A DNA stretch of 64,000 bases, from contig NC_059296.1 of NCBI RefSeq assembly GCF_017591435.1, positions 28,754,869 to 28,818,868 of the forward strand, given 5' to 3'. The notes under the pieces were generated by a model. It was given only the letters and a program-made list of their open reading frames with translations, did not search any database and was not told the DNA's origin. Position numbers and translations under genes: made by a program. Position 1 is the first letter of the stretch. Every line of letters begins with the position of its first letter. Below, one piece after another: positions 12,491-25,120 of this stretch. The stretch comes from Portunus trituberculatus. Its lineage: Eukaryota; Arthropoda; Malacostraca; Decapoda; Portunidae.

Positions 12491-12837
12491 TAATTCTTCC
12501 TACACAACTACAATGACCACGAAAACATTCACTTGCTACGGTCATTACCCAAATTATTCTGAACCCGTTACTCTACCCACACTAGTAAATGATTGACCAC
12601 GTAAATTTAACACTCATACGTAGCGATGGTTCCGGATACATCCTACACAGACACGCAGACAGACACCGTATAGTTAACCTTCCATTAGACACAGTGCACA
12701 TCCTACACATCCTGTTACCCTTTATCGGTCAACATTCCTAACAACTCTCTATTGATTGACTAACAACTTACTATTACCACAGCAAGTCAACGCACACACA
12801 ACAACGCTATTCATTAACATGCACCAACCTCTCCGCT

Positions 12838-12895
12838 GTGCTGTGCTGTGCTGTGCTGTGTTGTGCGGTGGGGTGGGGTGGGGTGGGGTGGTCCA
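12838..12895. repeat. (TGTGC)n / (GGTGG)n short tandem repeats
   Basis: Pentanucleotide 'tgctg/tgtgc' followed by 'gtggg' units. Overlapping open frames of 64-99 codons are probably artefacts. Confidence 0.8.
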
Positions 12896-12970
12896 CTAAT
12901 CTCACAGCAGCGACACGTCACCCCGTCGCACGAAAGACCTCCGTCACACGGATCAAGCTTCCCGTTGCTA

Positions 12971-13145
12971 TTACCGCCGTTGCAGTACGTCACGCCCGAC
13001 GCCAAGACACACACGGCCACTGGGCTGCATAGACTGGAGGGCTCGGTGGTGGTGCGGAGACTGAAGAGATGTAGCGGGCGTGGTGTCTGAAGTAATACTG
13101 CTCTCACTGCCATCTGAGCTACTGACCTTGCTTCGTTCTCGTCTC
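12971..13145 (-). CDS. Candidate serine-rich exon, unrecognised
   Basis: Minus strand is open through RERSKVSSSDGSESSITSDT and on to SLQSPHHHRALQSMQPSGRV. It has local acceptor-like ('cggtag') and donor-like ('gcg|gtaata') sites. Serine/acidic composition fits a disordered protein region. It could belong to the same minus-strand gene as 10550-10768, but phase cannot be confirmed. Confidence 0.25.
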
Positions 13146-13343
13146 CCCCCCGCCAAACCTACCGATAAGGAAAGAGCAATTTGAGGGCAAACGAACATTA
13201 TGAAACGCTGCCGGTGAACCGAACCACTGGTCCGCCACCTGGATATAAACTAGCCACGCTCTTTAACGCCTTCCAAACCAACCGTTATTACACAAACTCA
13301 ATTGCATATATTTGTTTTATCAATCTTTCTTATCTTCCGTGTA

Positions 13344-13345
<2 letters not shown>

Positions 13346-13377
<32 letters not shown>
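13346..13377. repeat. (CT)n microsatellite
   Basis: Sixteen CT units. Confidence 0.9.
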
Positions 13378-13379
<2 letters not shown>

Positions 13380-13589
13380 AGTGAACCATGCCTGCAAATC
13401 AACTAATCAATATTAACAAAATGAAGAGTAAAAACGTATCATGAACGGATCACTTTTCTAAGGAAGCTTGAGTTGAATTGAGTTGTAATGACGGAAATGC
13501 AATAAGTTAGAAGAATGACTGAGACGGAGGGAGATGGAGAAGGAATTAGGAGGCAAATTAGTGGTGGCTGACACGAGTGAATGGATAGC

Positions 13590-13905
13590 TAACCCTTTCA
13601 GTACCGTGACATTACGATATCCATGCTCTACGCTTACTTTGCTACTTGTTGATTTTGTACAGCTTCACAAACCTACGTAAGGATTAAGATAGTGAAGACT
13701 GTGGCCATTAACGAGAGAGGTGATGGAGTTTGTGCAATTATTAGCCAGTCAGGCAGTTAAGCAGGAGCGATGAGCCATTAAGCTACCTCTCTTAATGAAC
13801 CCCTTCAGTACTGGGACACATTTTTACCTTGGGATTTGTGCACGGTTAGACCATTTTGTTGACATTACCAATGGTCTATAGAAATCAAAAGTTAATGACC
13901 TGTAG
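13590..13905. repeat. Two partial TTAA MITE copies
   Basis: 13590-13715 starts 'ctaaccctttcagtaccgtg' and stops after 'gtggccattaac'. 13797-13905 starts 'accccttcagtactgggaca'. Both are half-copies of the 12284-12490 family. Confidence 0.65.
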
Positions 13906-13974
13906 GCTGGAAAACTGCTTTTTTCAATTGTTACACCGCCAGTAACAGGTGATTGTAGTAATGCTGATAACGAT

Positions 13975-14392
<418 letters not shown>

Positions 14393-14804
14393 ACTAATGA
14401 CACAACAATCAGGCGATAAGAATGAAAGTGAGGGCAGTCAGTTAGAAAAGAGAAATTGGTAAAAGGAACAGCCAGCCTATCTAAGACAATATATGTATGT
14501 ATGTGAAGCTGACGTATACTGCTGACATGGAGTGAGTTACCAGCGGGGGATGGAGAGAGAGAGAGAAAAAAAAAAAAAAAAAAAAAAAAAGGAGAATGTT
14601 GAAAACGCCTCATTTCATAGGGAGTGTTTATATTGTTTTAATGTAATGATGTGTGAAGGTTCCAGTTTAGATTAGTAGAAATAAATGACAGAGTCAGGAT
14701 GTTCAGTGTAGCGTCTATAGAAGCGAGGGAACAGTTGAGTGTCATTGAAGAAGACGAGATAATTGCTGGTAAGGTGTGTGTGTGTGTGTGTGTGTGTGTG
14801 TATT

Positions 14805-15094
14805 CACTGTTTGATCTGCTGCAGTCTCTGACGAGACAGCCAGACGTTACCCTACGGAGCGAGCTCAGAGCTCATTATTTCCGATCTTGGGATAGGTCTG
14901 AGACCAGGCACACACCACACACCGGGACAACAAGGTCACAACTCCTCGATTTACATCCCGTACCTACTCACTGCTAGGTGAACAGGGCTACACGTGAAAG
15001 GAGACACACCCAAATATCTCCACCCGGCCGGGGAATCGAACCCCGGTTATCTGGCTTGTGAAGCCAGCGCTCTAACCACTGAGCTACCGGGCCG
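14805..15094 (-). mobile_element. tRNA-Val SINE with (AC)n tail, copy 2
   Basis: Same structure as copy 1: head at 15093 reading GCCCGGTAGCTCAGTGG, anticodon loop TTCACAA, B box GGTTCGATTCC, ending 'cagatcaaacagtgaata' then (AC)n. It lies head-to-tail with copy 3, joined by (GT)n 15095-15120. Confidence 0.92.
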
Positions 15095-15120
15095 TGTGTG
15101 TGTGTGTGTGTGTGTGTGTG

Positions 15121-15407
15121 TTCACTGTTTGATCTGCTGCAGTCTCTGACGAGACAGCCAGACGCTACCCTACGGAACGAGCTCAGAGCTCATTATATCC
15201 GATCTTCGGATAGGTCTGAGACCAGGCACACACCACACACCGGGACAACAAGGTCACAACTCCTCGATTTACATCCCGTACCTACTCACTGCTAGGTGAA
15301 CAGGGGCTACACGTGAAAGGAGACACACCCAAATATCTCCACCCGGCCGGGGAATCGAACCCCGGTCCTCTGGCTTGTGAAGCCAGCGCTCTAACCACTG
15401 AGCTACC

Positions 15408-15453
<46 letters not shown>

Positions 15454-15528
15454 CTGTGAGCATGTGATATGTGAGTGAATGAGTGTGCGTGCGTGAATGC
15501 GTGCGTACGTGATGACCAGCGTGCGTCC
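15121..15528 (-). mobile_element. tRNA-Val SINE, copy 3, with shared upstream extension
   Basis: SINE body 15121-15410, then (GT)n to about 15450. 15468-15528 ('gtgagtgaatgagtgtgcgt' onward) is nearly identical to 5215-5269 beside copy 1. The upstream segment is therefore either part of the mobile unit or shows that these two loci arose by duplication. Confidence 0.9.
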
Positions 15529-15784
15529 AGCGAGCGCCTACATTATAACTAAATAATATTAAATACACGTGCAATGCAAACATGAGCAATTCAAATAATG
15601 TGTTTTTATCTCATATTTTTTTTTGGCAAGAAACACAATTTTTTTTTTTTTTTTTTTAAGGTTTATCATAAAAGAATAAGATCATGCTGGGAATTCTGCA
15701 GACAAATTATACTTTTCATATCTTCCAGTACTCAAATAAAAAGAAAAACACAAAAATTGGAACACTTTGATCTAAATGCATAAA

Positions 15785-15910
15785 GAAAATGAACATAAGA
15801 ACATAAGAAATGAAGAGACTGCAAGAGGCCAGATAGACTTACACGAGGCAGTTCCTTTTCTCCCATCCTCCGAACAAATCAATGTTCCATCCAACCAACT
15901 ATCCACAACC
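15785..15910 (-). mobile_element. LINE (CR1/L2-like) 3' end fragment
   Basis: 'gaacataagaacataagaaa' followed by 'gactgcaagaggccagatag' is the inverted 3' end of a common arthropod LINE type, related to the plus-strand fragment at 17170-17330. No coding sequence remains. Confidence 0.6.
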
Positions 15911-17150
15911 AGCTAATACAAAACCATAGATAGGTTGAGTTTAGAGAACACTAAGTAGTTGGCTGAGTAGTTGGCTACACTTGTAAATTAGCACACTCCA
16001 CCCACATCACTTCACAAACACAGCCCGCTAATATTTTAGGCTCTATTTCAAATCAACACAAAATTAAACTTTTAAACAGCATAAATATATTCTCTGAAGA
16101 CTTACAGATTAAGTTGTGGCTGATCCTAAACTGTCAAGACAAGCTTCTGTAGGACTCTCCTAAAAAAGAAAAGACAATAATATTAAAATGTTAGTGCTCT
16201 CATGGAAGAGTTTAAGTCATAGGAAGGAGGAAATACAGAAGCAGGGATAGAGTTGCAGAGTATAACAGTGGAAATGATGAAACAGTGAAGATACTTGTTG
16301 ACTCTTGTGTAAGGGAGGTGGACAGAATAGGAGTGAGAGAGAGTAGAAAGTCTTGTGCAGCGAGGCCACATGAGAGGGGAATGCATGTGGTTAGCAAGTT
16401 CAGAGTAGCAGTCAGCATGAACATATATGTTCAAGATATATACAAATATATATCTTGAAGGTCTATGAGACAGGAGATGAGTGACCAGTGGCCAGCATTG
16501 CATATGCCCAATAACCATTACCTTTCTCTTAATTCATAATGAAATAATACCTTACATACATACGAGTTGCTAGATGACGTAGAGTCAGAAGGAGGCGTTC
16601 ATAAGGAGTAAATGCCTGTCGCATATTGGTATCTTCCTTCTTTATAAGTGGGGTGACCTGGAGGTAAAAAAAAAAGTTATCTTGAGTATGTAACGTCATT
16701 CTCAACTAGCACATATGTTCTTTCTCTATAATAAATAATACAATAATAAGTCATTACATCAATCTATTATGCATATTCAATAAGAACACGACACTTCAAT
16801 GCAAAAATCTCTGCTATAGCATGTTACTTAACTTCATGACAATAATAAGTACCTACTAAGACTTTGGTATCTACAGCAAGTTAGGTTAAGCCCAGTTCAC
16901 AGTAGTCTTTCAACAGAGACCATTTCCATTTGGCATCAGTAATGTCAATGAACAGATTCAGTGGCAGAAAGACTCCAAACAATGCCAAACTTATTTCATC
17001 AATTCAGTTTAATGGAATCCATTCTAACAGAATCTATCATGGTGCCAGGTTGCACACTAATATCCATGACTGGCCTCTAAAAACTTTGGTCAAGAGAAAT
17101 ATTAGGACTGGTTGAACACTCTTCCAAGAAATTAATTCTCCTGATACAGT
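15911..17150. other. AT-rich intergenic sequence, no gene recognised
   Basis: No supported exon or RNA gene. Short open frames at 16183-16518 (minus) and 16930-17115 (plus) show no family features. Confidence 0.5.
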
Positions 17151-17159
17151 ATTTTTCCC

Positions 17160-17335
17160 TCTACATGATGGTATATTCCATTTTTTGCTTCAAGAACAGG
17201 TTGGATAATTTTATGGTCAGCAATGGTAGGTGGTAATAGGTGTTTTCAGGTCCATAGGAGCTACCTTGTGTAGGCCAACTGGCCTTTTGTAGTCACCTTA
17301 TATTCATAATGTTCTTATTTCTTGTGTAAATTCTA
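17160..17335 (+). mobile_element. LINE (CR1/L2-like) 3' end with last codons
   Basis: Reads SFKNRLDNFMVSNGRW then stop, the typical C-terminus of this LINE type, followed by a 3' UTR ending 'gtgtaggccaactggccttt' and 'atgttcttatttctt'. Confidence 0.65.
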
Positions 17336-17844
17336 AATTCCATTGTAATTCTTTTTCCTCCCAGAAAGAATAGTATCTTTGCAATTTGTGACCAGTGCCT
17401 AACCTCACCTATACAACTCTAACCAAACCAAATCTAAGCTAACATTATGGTAGTTTGAGTTCAGTTACATTAGGTTAGGTTACAAAGGATTCTCATGGTT
17501 ACCAGTGAATAAACAATGTAAATGTCTATCAGTTGAAATAAATAAGAAAAGCCAATTCTTGTGCAAGTACTTGCAAAATGTTAGCAGAATTACTTCCTAA
17601 GACGAGTGCTGAGTTGGACTTAATATCTATCTTGAGTGAGATTCTTCATCTCTCAATTTCCCTAAGAATTTTTTACTTTTGAAATACTCAACTATTTCCT
17701 ATTGGAATCTATGAAGGATGGCAGCTTCTCGCCATGGTAAGGGATAGGATAGATTAATGTTTTACTATCCCTCAGAGGAGAAGGGCATTCAGGTGGGTAG
17801 GTTAGTTTACAAGAGTTTATGGTGTAAATATAAAAATAAATAAA

Positions 17845-18092
17845 TAACACATCAGAATAACTCTTACTAAGCTGGGCTAACAGTTCCTGAAATTGGTGTT
17901 GGTCAAGACGTGTCCACTGTCTTTTAGTGTGTCTGGGTCTTCAGCCTCAAGCTCCCTCACAAGTCTGAAGGCTACACTCTCTTCTCTCCTTTTCTTCAAC
18001 CAATCACGGCTCCATACACGCCTCCTCCTCTTCTCCTGCTGCTTCCTGTTCAAATAGTCCAGCATCACATATGCTACAACGTCAGGATCCAT
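17845..18092 (-). pseudogene. PIF/Harbinger transposase-like N-terminal exon, frameshifted
   Basis: Opens MDPDVVAYVMLDYLNRKQQE, then KRRRRVWSRDWLKKRREESV and FRLVRELEAEDPD. This is the 'basic patch, W-x-RDWL, LV-ELxxED' start seen in PIF/Harbinger transposases and HARBI1-like host proteins. The family then continues with a phenylalanine/leucine-rich helix. That helix (RLDQHQFQELLAQLSK) is present but in another frame from about 17935, so one indel separates them. GTAAGAG at the end could be a donor site. It may be a transposon remnant or a decayed domesticated gene. Confidence 0.6.
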
Positions 18093-18572
18093 GGTCCCAA
18101 AGGTGCGATAGGCAGGCTAGATGCGGTGAAGCTGGTTGGACTTCTGCACAGAACTCTCTCCTTCTGAGTGTTGATATTGTATGTTTACTTTTGAAATCAG
18201 AACTGATGAGCACTCTTAGTGTAGCCTTTGGATCGGGGATACACAAAAATCAAGAGGATTCGACTCGGTTCTCGCGCCGTTTATAACATACACCGAAACT
18301 ATAGTTCACTCAGAGCTTTCCACCGTGTGACCATTCTCGGTGATAAATAACCGGGGACAAAACGTTGCTGGCTTAAATTACCGTACACCAACACCACCAC
18401 CACCACCACCCCTACCAGTGTCAGGAGCGAGTCGCTAACAGGCGTGGCACCTCCACAAATTTTAAAACAAACTTTTTCCTTAAAACGTGCAAAGGACGAG
18501 TGAAGAAGCAAGTGAATTGTGTTTTATGCGTGTAAGGACGAGTTCCTGTGCGTGCCATCACGTAACTCACAC

Positions 18573-21182
18573 CTGATTGATTGATTGATTGATACATTTA
18601 TTGCTGAATTAATAAATAATTACAACAAAGGAGGAGGATGGGCCTTGCCACCCACCCCCTGGGCAAGGACTTAATTAAGGTTAAAGTATCACAAAAATAA
18701 CTCTGGACAGTATACACAGCAAGAATACAAGTATTTCAATAAATAAATACACATATTGCACACCTTATTGCCTAAGACATCCTACAGTCTGGGAACAAAC
18801 TGAGGATATTCCCTGAGTATTTCCTTGAGGGTGGCAGAGTCTAGGAGATGGTCAATGAGACTGTACAAGTCATGCTGACCTTGTGGCCTAAATTTAGCAA
18901 TGAGAGGACATTCCATGATATAGTGACGCAGAGTGTGTTCCCTTGGTGCAGCACGCAGCACACAGCACACAGCACACACCAGGAGAAGCACTGACTTCCC
19001 AAAAGTATTTGTAGCCTAATCTGAGCCTCATTGCCACCCTGTCATGTGATGCAGTATGTCTCCCGTAGGTGTAAGCACAGCTCTGGGAGACACGTGCATA
19101 GTGAAGACTAGTGCTACTGCCCCTATGGCAACAAAGCTCCAACTGATCACTAATGCTACTTTGTACAAAGTCCTTAATGCTACTCTTAACATAACTCAGA
19201 GTGTGCTCAGTGCCAGGGTTCACTGTGTCATCTTGTAGGGCACACTGAGCAAGGTGGTCTGCTTTTTCATTTAGCGGGATACCCACATGAGAGGGTATCC
19301 AGATGAAATGGACCGTGGCACCAGCACCTTCAAGGGCGTGGATGAGATCAAGACACTTATTAACTAGGTCACAGTCCATGGGGGAGGTGGATTGAATGCA
19401 GCCTGACTGTCAATAAAGAAATATACATTCTTATGGAGAGGCGCCACAATGTGGAGCGCCTCCAGAACAGCATACAGTTCTGCTCTAGTGGAAGACATGG
19501 GTGCAGGGAGCCGCCTGGAAACCTCAGTGTCAGTGTAGAGACTGGCAGAGATGTAGTCACGGATGAACAGCCCACATCCAGACCTGTTGCCATTGACTGA
19601 CCCATCACAATAAACATGAATAGCCTCAACGTGTGGGTACTTGGACAATTTAGTCATGAACATGTCTTGCAGTACATGAGGGAGCCAGTCCCTCTTGGGC
19701 TGATGCAGTGAGTGAATATCAACACTGACACGGTGAGGGTTCCAGGCGGGTTGCAGCGGTGACATACCAACGTTAATATAAGCCTCGACTACACCTACAC
19801 TTGTCAGTACTCCCAAGATCTTCCTGAGGTATGGTGTTGTAGGAGTGCGAGGATCATGATACAGGGGGGGTCAGTGATCCCTTTAGAGAGTCAGAGCCCG
19901 TGCATAGCATCCGACTAATTGTGCAACAAGTAATTTCCTGTACCCTACACATAATACTCGGCAGGTGCAGTTCACCTCTGAGGACTTCAATCCGTGCAGT
20001 CCTGGGGCATCCCAAGATTATCCGCATGGCTTCATTCTGTACAAGCTCCAGGGGACGGAGTTGAGTGGCACTAAACTGTATTAAAACAGGGACGGCATAA
20101 TCAATAAGGGATCGTATGACAGATATATAGAACATTCTTAGGACTGGAATGCCCGCCCCCAGGCCCCTGTTGGCTAGCAGCCGAAGTGGTGCTAGCCGTG
20201 GCAGACAGAGGTCTCGAACATAGTGGACGGCTTGAAGAGACTTCCTAAAACTCATCTGAACACCCAGGTACTTGTGTATATGAACTCTAGGGATGGGGAT
20301 GTTATTTAGAGTGGGCAGCCGAGAGACCTTCCCTTTAGCTTGAAATTTTGTTTTACATTCATTAATCACTAGTCCCATTTGGACACAACACTGCCAGTTG
20401 TGACAAAGCAACCTGGAGAATCCTGGGTGTGGGGCATTGGAGGAGTATGTCATCAGCATAGATGAGGACCTGGGTGCCCTGTGGAAAGGAACAGCACGCA
20501 ATTTTGTCCATTAAAACATTGAAAAGCATTGGACTAAGCACTCCACCCTGTGGTGTTCCAAGCTCAAAAACTTCCTCAGAAGAGACTGCACCTTGAAACC
20601 AAACCTGTGCTGTTCTATTGTACAAATAGTCCTTGATCCATCCTAATAATCTACCTTTGACACCTTTGAGAATGAGTTCCTCCATAATAACATCTTTGTT
20701 GGCCCTGTCAAAGGTACCCTTGAGATCAATGAAAGCTCTGCAGGTAGCATCCTTATTTATAAGACACTCAACAAAACAATGACTTGTAGAGTGACCTTTT
20801 AGGAAGCCATGTACATTGCCAGAGAGTACATGGCCCACCTTGTATATAAGCCTGTTCAATATTACCCGTTCCATCATCTTACACAGACAGCTGGTGAGAG
20901 AAATAGGGCGAAAAGTGCCATCACCTTTGGGTATTGGGATGACGATGGCTGTTTTCCAAGAGCGGGGAAGCTTGCCTGCAGTGAAAGACATGTTAAATAA
21001 ATCCAAGATAGGGTTGTCTACCTTTACCTCCAGGAGAGCATTGAGGATATCATAGGTGATGCCATCCTTGCCAGGAGCTGTTGACTTGCCCAACTTGACT
21101 GCCGAGAGGAGTTCGTCATGTGTGATAGGCACACAGGTGTCGTCCAGCAGAGGAACACTGTGGCAAAGCAACTCCATCCTTC

Positions 21183-21183
<1 letters not shown>
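18573..21183 (-). mobile_element. I-like LINE with RT and RNase H, 5'-truncated
   Basis: Minus strand from about 21170. RT runs to about 19850, split by frameshifts near 20430 and 19840, with KSTAPGKDGITYDIL, FRPISLTSCLCKMMERVI, LGTPQGGVLSPMLFN and the catalytic LIYADDILLQ. RNase H (about 19640-19250) keeps CDGSVNG (D), TRAELYAVLEA (E), IDSQAA (D) and NEKADHLA (D). A cysteine/histidine tail follows to about 18890. The 3' end is an ATCA repeat at 18573-18597. RT plus RNase H places it in the I/LOA-like group. It is truncated 5' at the (TAG)n tract, before the endonuclease. Confidence 0.88.
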
Positions 21184-21240
<57 letters not shown>

Positions 21241-21253
21241 CAGTAGTAGTAGC
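21184..21253. repeat. (TAG)n microsatellite
   Basis: About 23 TAG units abutting the truncated LINE. Confidence 0.93.
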
Positions 21254-21407
21254 ATGTGAAATTCTAATTATTCTGATAACAATAGGTAACTCAAGCACTG
21301 TTCTTACCTTGAAGCACGACAGCCGAGCTCCCAATAACTTTCAAGTCAGGAAACCAACTGGCCGGTGAAGTTTTCGTATCCCTGACATGTCTAATACCTG
21401 AACGCAT

Positions 21408-21561
21408 TGTCAGACAGGACAATGTACGCGGGAACAAGTGATGGACTCTCGTCCTTATGGACCGCTCTGATATAACATGTGGGAGTATATGGTGCATGTG
21501 CGAGCTTTCCATAAGGACGAGAATCCATCGCTTCATCCCGCGTACATCGTCTAGTCTGACA
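21408..21561. repeat. Foldback palindrome, 54-bp arms
   Basis: Arm 21408-21461 and arm 21508-21561 are inverted copies with about seven mismatches and a 46-bp loop. Both include 'gatgtacgcggg' and 'ctctcgtccttatgga'-type sequence. Open frames across it are incidental. It could be a small foldback MITE; outer borders were not found. Confidence 0.8.
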
Positions 21562-21594
21562 CTGACATGTGGCATGGCTGCACAACAAGATACA

Positions 21595-21750
21595 ATTTAA
21601 TACTTGCTGCTTTGACAAATAACCAAAGCTGGACACGATGACGAAAACAAAGATGTCACAATAACAAAAAAAATCGAAATGTGATATTTGTATAAGTACA
21701 GCATCTCATTAGTAATAGATTGTTATCATAGACATTTATAGTACTTTAGA
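21595..21750 (+). repeat. Dispersed repeat, related to 33485-33640
   Basis: 'tgctttgacaaataaccaaa ... ggacacgatgacgaa ... gatgtcacaataa ... tctcattagtaatagatt' parallels the sequence at 33492-33640 along about 150 bp. Confidence 0.65.
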
Positions 21751-21879
21751 CACGTATTCCCTTCACATACACACCTTCTGCTACTGGTTGAAGGCTTGAA
21801 GCAGGGCTGCCATTCGTACGATAATCATCGTGTTTGTACGACAATTTTGCTTCAAATACATGACTGTCATGGGTGAAAG

Positions 21880-24800
21880 AGCTGAGAGGAGAACAGGAGG
21901 AAGTATGACATACTGAAGAGAGTTGTGAGAGAACATGGAGGGGAGAGAGTGCTGGTGATGGGTGATATGAATGCACATGTAGGAATTCTGGGAGAACGTG
22001 TGAACAGGAATGGTGAGATGCTTGGGGATTTTGTGGATGAAATGGAGTTAGAGAATCTGAATGTAACTTTGGCTGAGGGACGTGTGACCTGGAGTGCAAG
22101 GGAGCAGGAGTTAGCGATAGACTATGTGTTGGTGAATGGAAGAATGCTTGAAATTGTGTCACACGTGTGGATAGATGAGGATGGTATGGTGGATATTGTG
22201 TCTGATCACAATATGCTGGTTGTGGAGTGCCTGTTGCATGGTAGGAAAGAAGTGAAAGTGGCGAGTAAGAAGAGAAAGTGGAGACTGAGAGATGTAGGGT
22301 GGGAAAACTTCCAGGTGGACCTGAGTGCAAGAAGCTGGGATGATGGAGGTGTGCATGATGTGGAACACCTGAATGAGAGATTGGTAGAGGATGTGCGGAG
22401 TGTTGCAGAGAGCAAGATAGGGTATGTGAGAGTAGGCAGAAGAAAGAAAGTACGTAAACAATGGTGGAATGATGAAATCAGAGAGGCTAGAAAGGAGCGA
22501 AAGAGAAGGAGTAGTCAATGTAGGTGGCTGAGGAAAAAGAGGCATGAAAGTGATGAGGCAGAGAATAAGTACCAGAATGCATGGGAAATGTATGTAAAGC
22601 AGCAGAGAATGACAAAGCGAATGATAGTGAAGGCCAAAGTAAAGTGTGAAAGGAGTGATTAAATCTTTAAGAGAGAAAGGCATGGAAGGTGGCCGTGAAT
22701 GGTACAAGTTCTTGTGAGGTGAGAATATGGCAGACAGTGTTGGAGTGGAGAGTTTGAAGGTGAATGGTGAAGTTGTAACAGAGAAGGAAGGAATGAGAGA
22801 GGCAATCAGACAGTTCTGGGAAGAAGTGGGTGGTGTAGGTGAGGTGTTTGGTGTGAGAGAAGGATGTGTGACACTGGAGAGAAGGAATGCAGATGAACTG
22901 GATGAAAGGATCAGCAGGGAGGAGGTGGAGAAGTGTGTGGAAAAACAGAAGAATGGGAAGGCAGCAAGGCCGGATGAAATACCATATGAGCTGTATAAGA
23001 ATGGAGGTGATGTTGTGATTGACAGGATGACTGAACTTTTTAACCAGGTGTGGGAGGAGGAGAGAGTGCCAAGAATGTGGAATGAGTGCAGGGTGACTCT
23101 GCTGCATAAGGGCGGACACAAGAGTAAGAATGAGTTGAAAAACTACAGGCCGATCGCGTTAGTCAATACAGTAGGCAAAGTGTTCAGTGCGGTGTTGAAT
23201 GCCAGATTGTGTAAGTGGATTGAAAGATCTGGAGTATTAGGTGAGGAGCAGAATGGTTTCCGTGCGGACAGGAGAGCTGAGGATAACATGTTTGTGGTGA
23301 ATGAAATGATTGAGAAAAAAAGAGGGATGGAGGTAAATTGTATTTGGGTTTCCTGGATATAGAGAAAGCTTATGATAGGGTGAATAGAGTCCTAGAAAAG
23401 ATTGGGTTGAGTGCCAAGATAGTCAACATAGTGCGTAGCATGTATGTTGATACCAGAGCTAAGTACAGTTTAGGAGATATAGAAACAGACTGGGTGAGGA
23501 GTGAGAGAGGAGTTAGGCAAGGATGTATTTTGTCACCAACCCTTTTCAGCCTGTACACAGAGGAGTTAGCAGCCAGAATGAGAAGGATGAATGCAGGAGT
23601 AAGTGTGGGGAATGATAAGATAGGTGTGCTTCTTTATGCAGATGACGTATTGGTTATGAGTGAGTCAGCAGAGGAGCTTCAAAGTCTGCTGGATGTGGTT
23701 GATGGGTATGGAAGAGATTTTGGAGTTAGGTTTAGTAGTGAGAAGAGTAAGGTGATGATTGTGAATAGGTCAGAGGATGAATGTAATGCAGCATGGAGGC
23801 TGGGAGAGAATGAGTTGAGGCAGGCACAAGAATACAAGTACTTAGGGATGTGGATGAGTCCGAATGGGTGTGAAAAGTCAAAGAATGAAAAAATAAGCTT
23901 GGTGAACCAGTGGATGGGTCGTTTAGGAAGCGCGGCAAGGATGAAAGCAAGTAAGTATGACGTGCTGAGAGAAGTGTGGAAGAGTGTGGCTGTCCCCAGT
24001 ATAATGTATGGTATGGATGTGATTGCATGGAACGAGAGTGAAATTGACAAGTTAGAAGTGGGGCAGTGTAGAGTAGCTAGGCTGGCACTGAATGCACCGG
24101 GGTACACGGCAGTAGAAGCCTTAAGAGGGGATATGGGAAAGACTTATAAAAGCGACACTTAGGTACAAGGTTAGGCTTGAGAGAATGGATGATACAAGAA
24201 TAGCAAGGAAGGTGTATCTGTGGAGTGAAAGTGGAAGCAAATGGAGGAAAAGGTGTATGAGAATGACAGAGAGGAATGGTCTACAGGTTGGGTGGGCAGT
24301 GAGAATGGCTGGGGTGAATCAGAATGAGCTGGAATGGGTCGTGACAAGAGGAGGCAGAGTGGGAACAGAATGGGATGCGAGGAAGTGGAAGAGTGAGATA
24401 GACAGAGATGTGAAGAGTATGGGACTGAATGAGTGTAGGAATGGGATGGAACGAAAGACTACTCTGGAATGGTACAAGGTGAAAGAGGCCCCGATGTATG
24501 AGAGGTGGTACGATGGAAGCCTGGGTGGTGACCGTGATCTCTTCAGAGCTAGGGCACAGTGTATGGATGTGAATGCAAGGAGTTACAGGTGGTCTGAGTC
24601 CCGCAGCAATGTGTGCCAGATGTGCGACTCGGGAGAGGACGAGACGGTGGAGCATGTGATGCTGGAGTGTGTGAAGTATGCCAGAGAAAGGTATGAGATG
24701 ATGCAAGTGGTATTGACTGAGTTAGGGCATAATAGGAACGAAAGAGTGGAAAAGACGGGGAGGGAGTGGATGGTGGTGCTGCTGGGGCTGAGTAGAGAAA

Positions 24801-25008
24801 CGAATGAAAGGATGATTGAGGCGGTGAAGGAGTTTCTGGAGAGAATGTGGCGTACCAGACGGTTAGAGCAAAGAACCCTGTTTCTTTTTTCTTCTTTTTT
24901 TTTCTGTGTGCCTTTCTTTTGTCGTCTACAGGAGCTGCCGATCCAAAGGCCCGGCTCAGGAGTGATCCAGAGTCGCCTGTAGTATCAAGATCAAGATCAA
25001 GATCAAAC
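21880..25008 (+). mobile_element. LINE with endonuclease, RT and CCHC-like tail, several frame breaks
   Basis: Endonuclease part: VLVMGDMNAHVG, a DYVLVNGR block and VSDHNMLVVE (21940-22230). The linker follows to 22662. RT: LKNYRPIALVNTVGKVFSAV (about 23140), SERGVRQGCILSPTLFSLYT (about 23500), GVLLYADDVLVMSE (about 23625). The C-terminal CQMCDSGEDETVEHVMLEC (about 24615) is a CxxC-H-C knuckle. Breaks: frame ends at 22662, TGA near 22715, frame shifts near 23350 and 24160. The 3' tail is an ATCAAG repeat at 24986-25008. 5'-truncated in the endonuclease. It appears to sit inside the left end of the 21802-33831 element. Confidence 0.88.
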
Positions 25009-25120
25009 GATGTACGATACCCTTCCTCACTATCGTACGCTTTGTACGATAATTCTACGCTTGTGGGGCCGTCTGTAGTGTCAGTAGTTTATTTTTCCAT
25101 AAATGTAATAATTCGTTTAA
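25009..25120. repeat. TACGATA-rich segment, probable continuation of the left end of the 12-kb element
   Basis: 'gatgtacgatac', 'ctatcgtacgc' and 'tgtacgataattct' repeat the subterminal motif seen at 21815-21850 and 33720-33810, on the far side of the inserted LINE. Confidence 0.5.

Noticed and set aside
22159..23121. 320-codon minus-strand ORF opposite the LINE
   Set aside because: Antisense shadow of the endonuclease-RT region; serine/leucine-rich with no domain.
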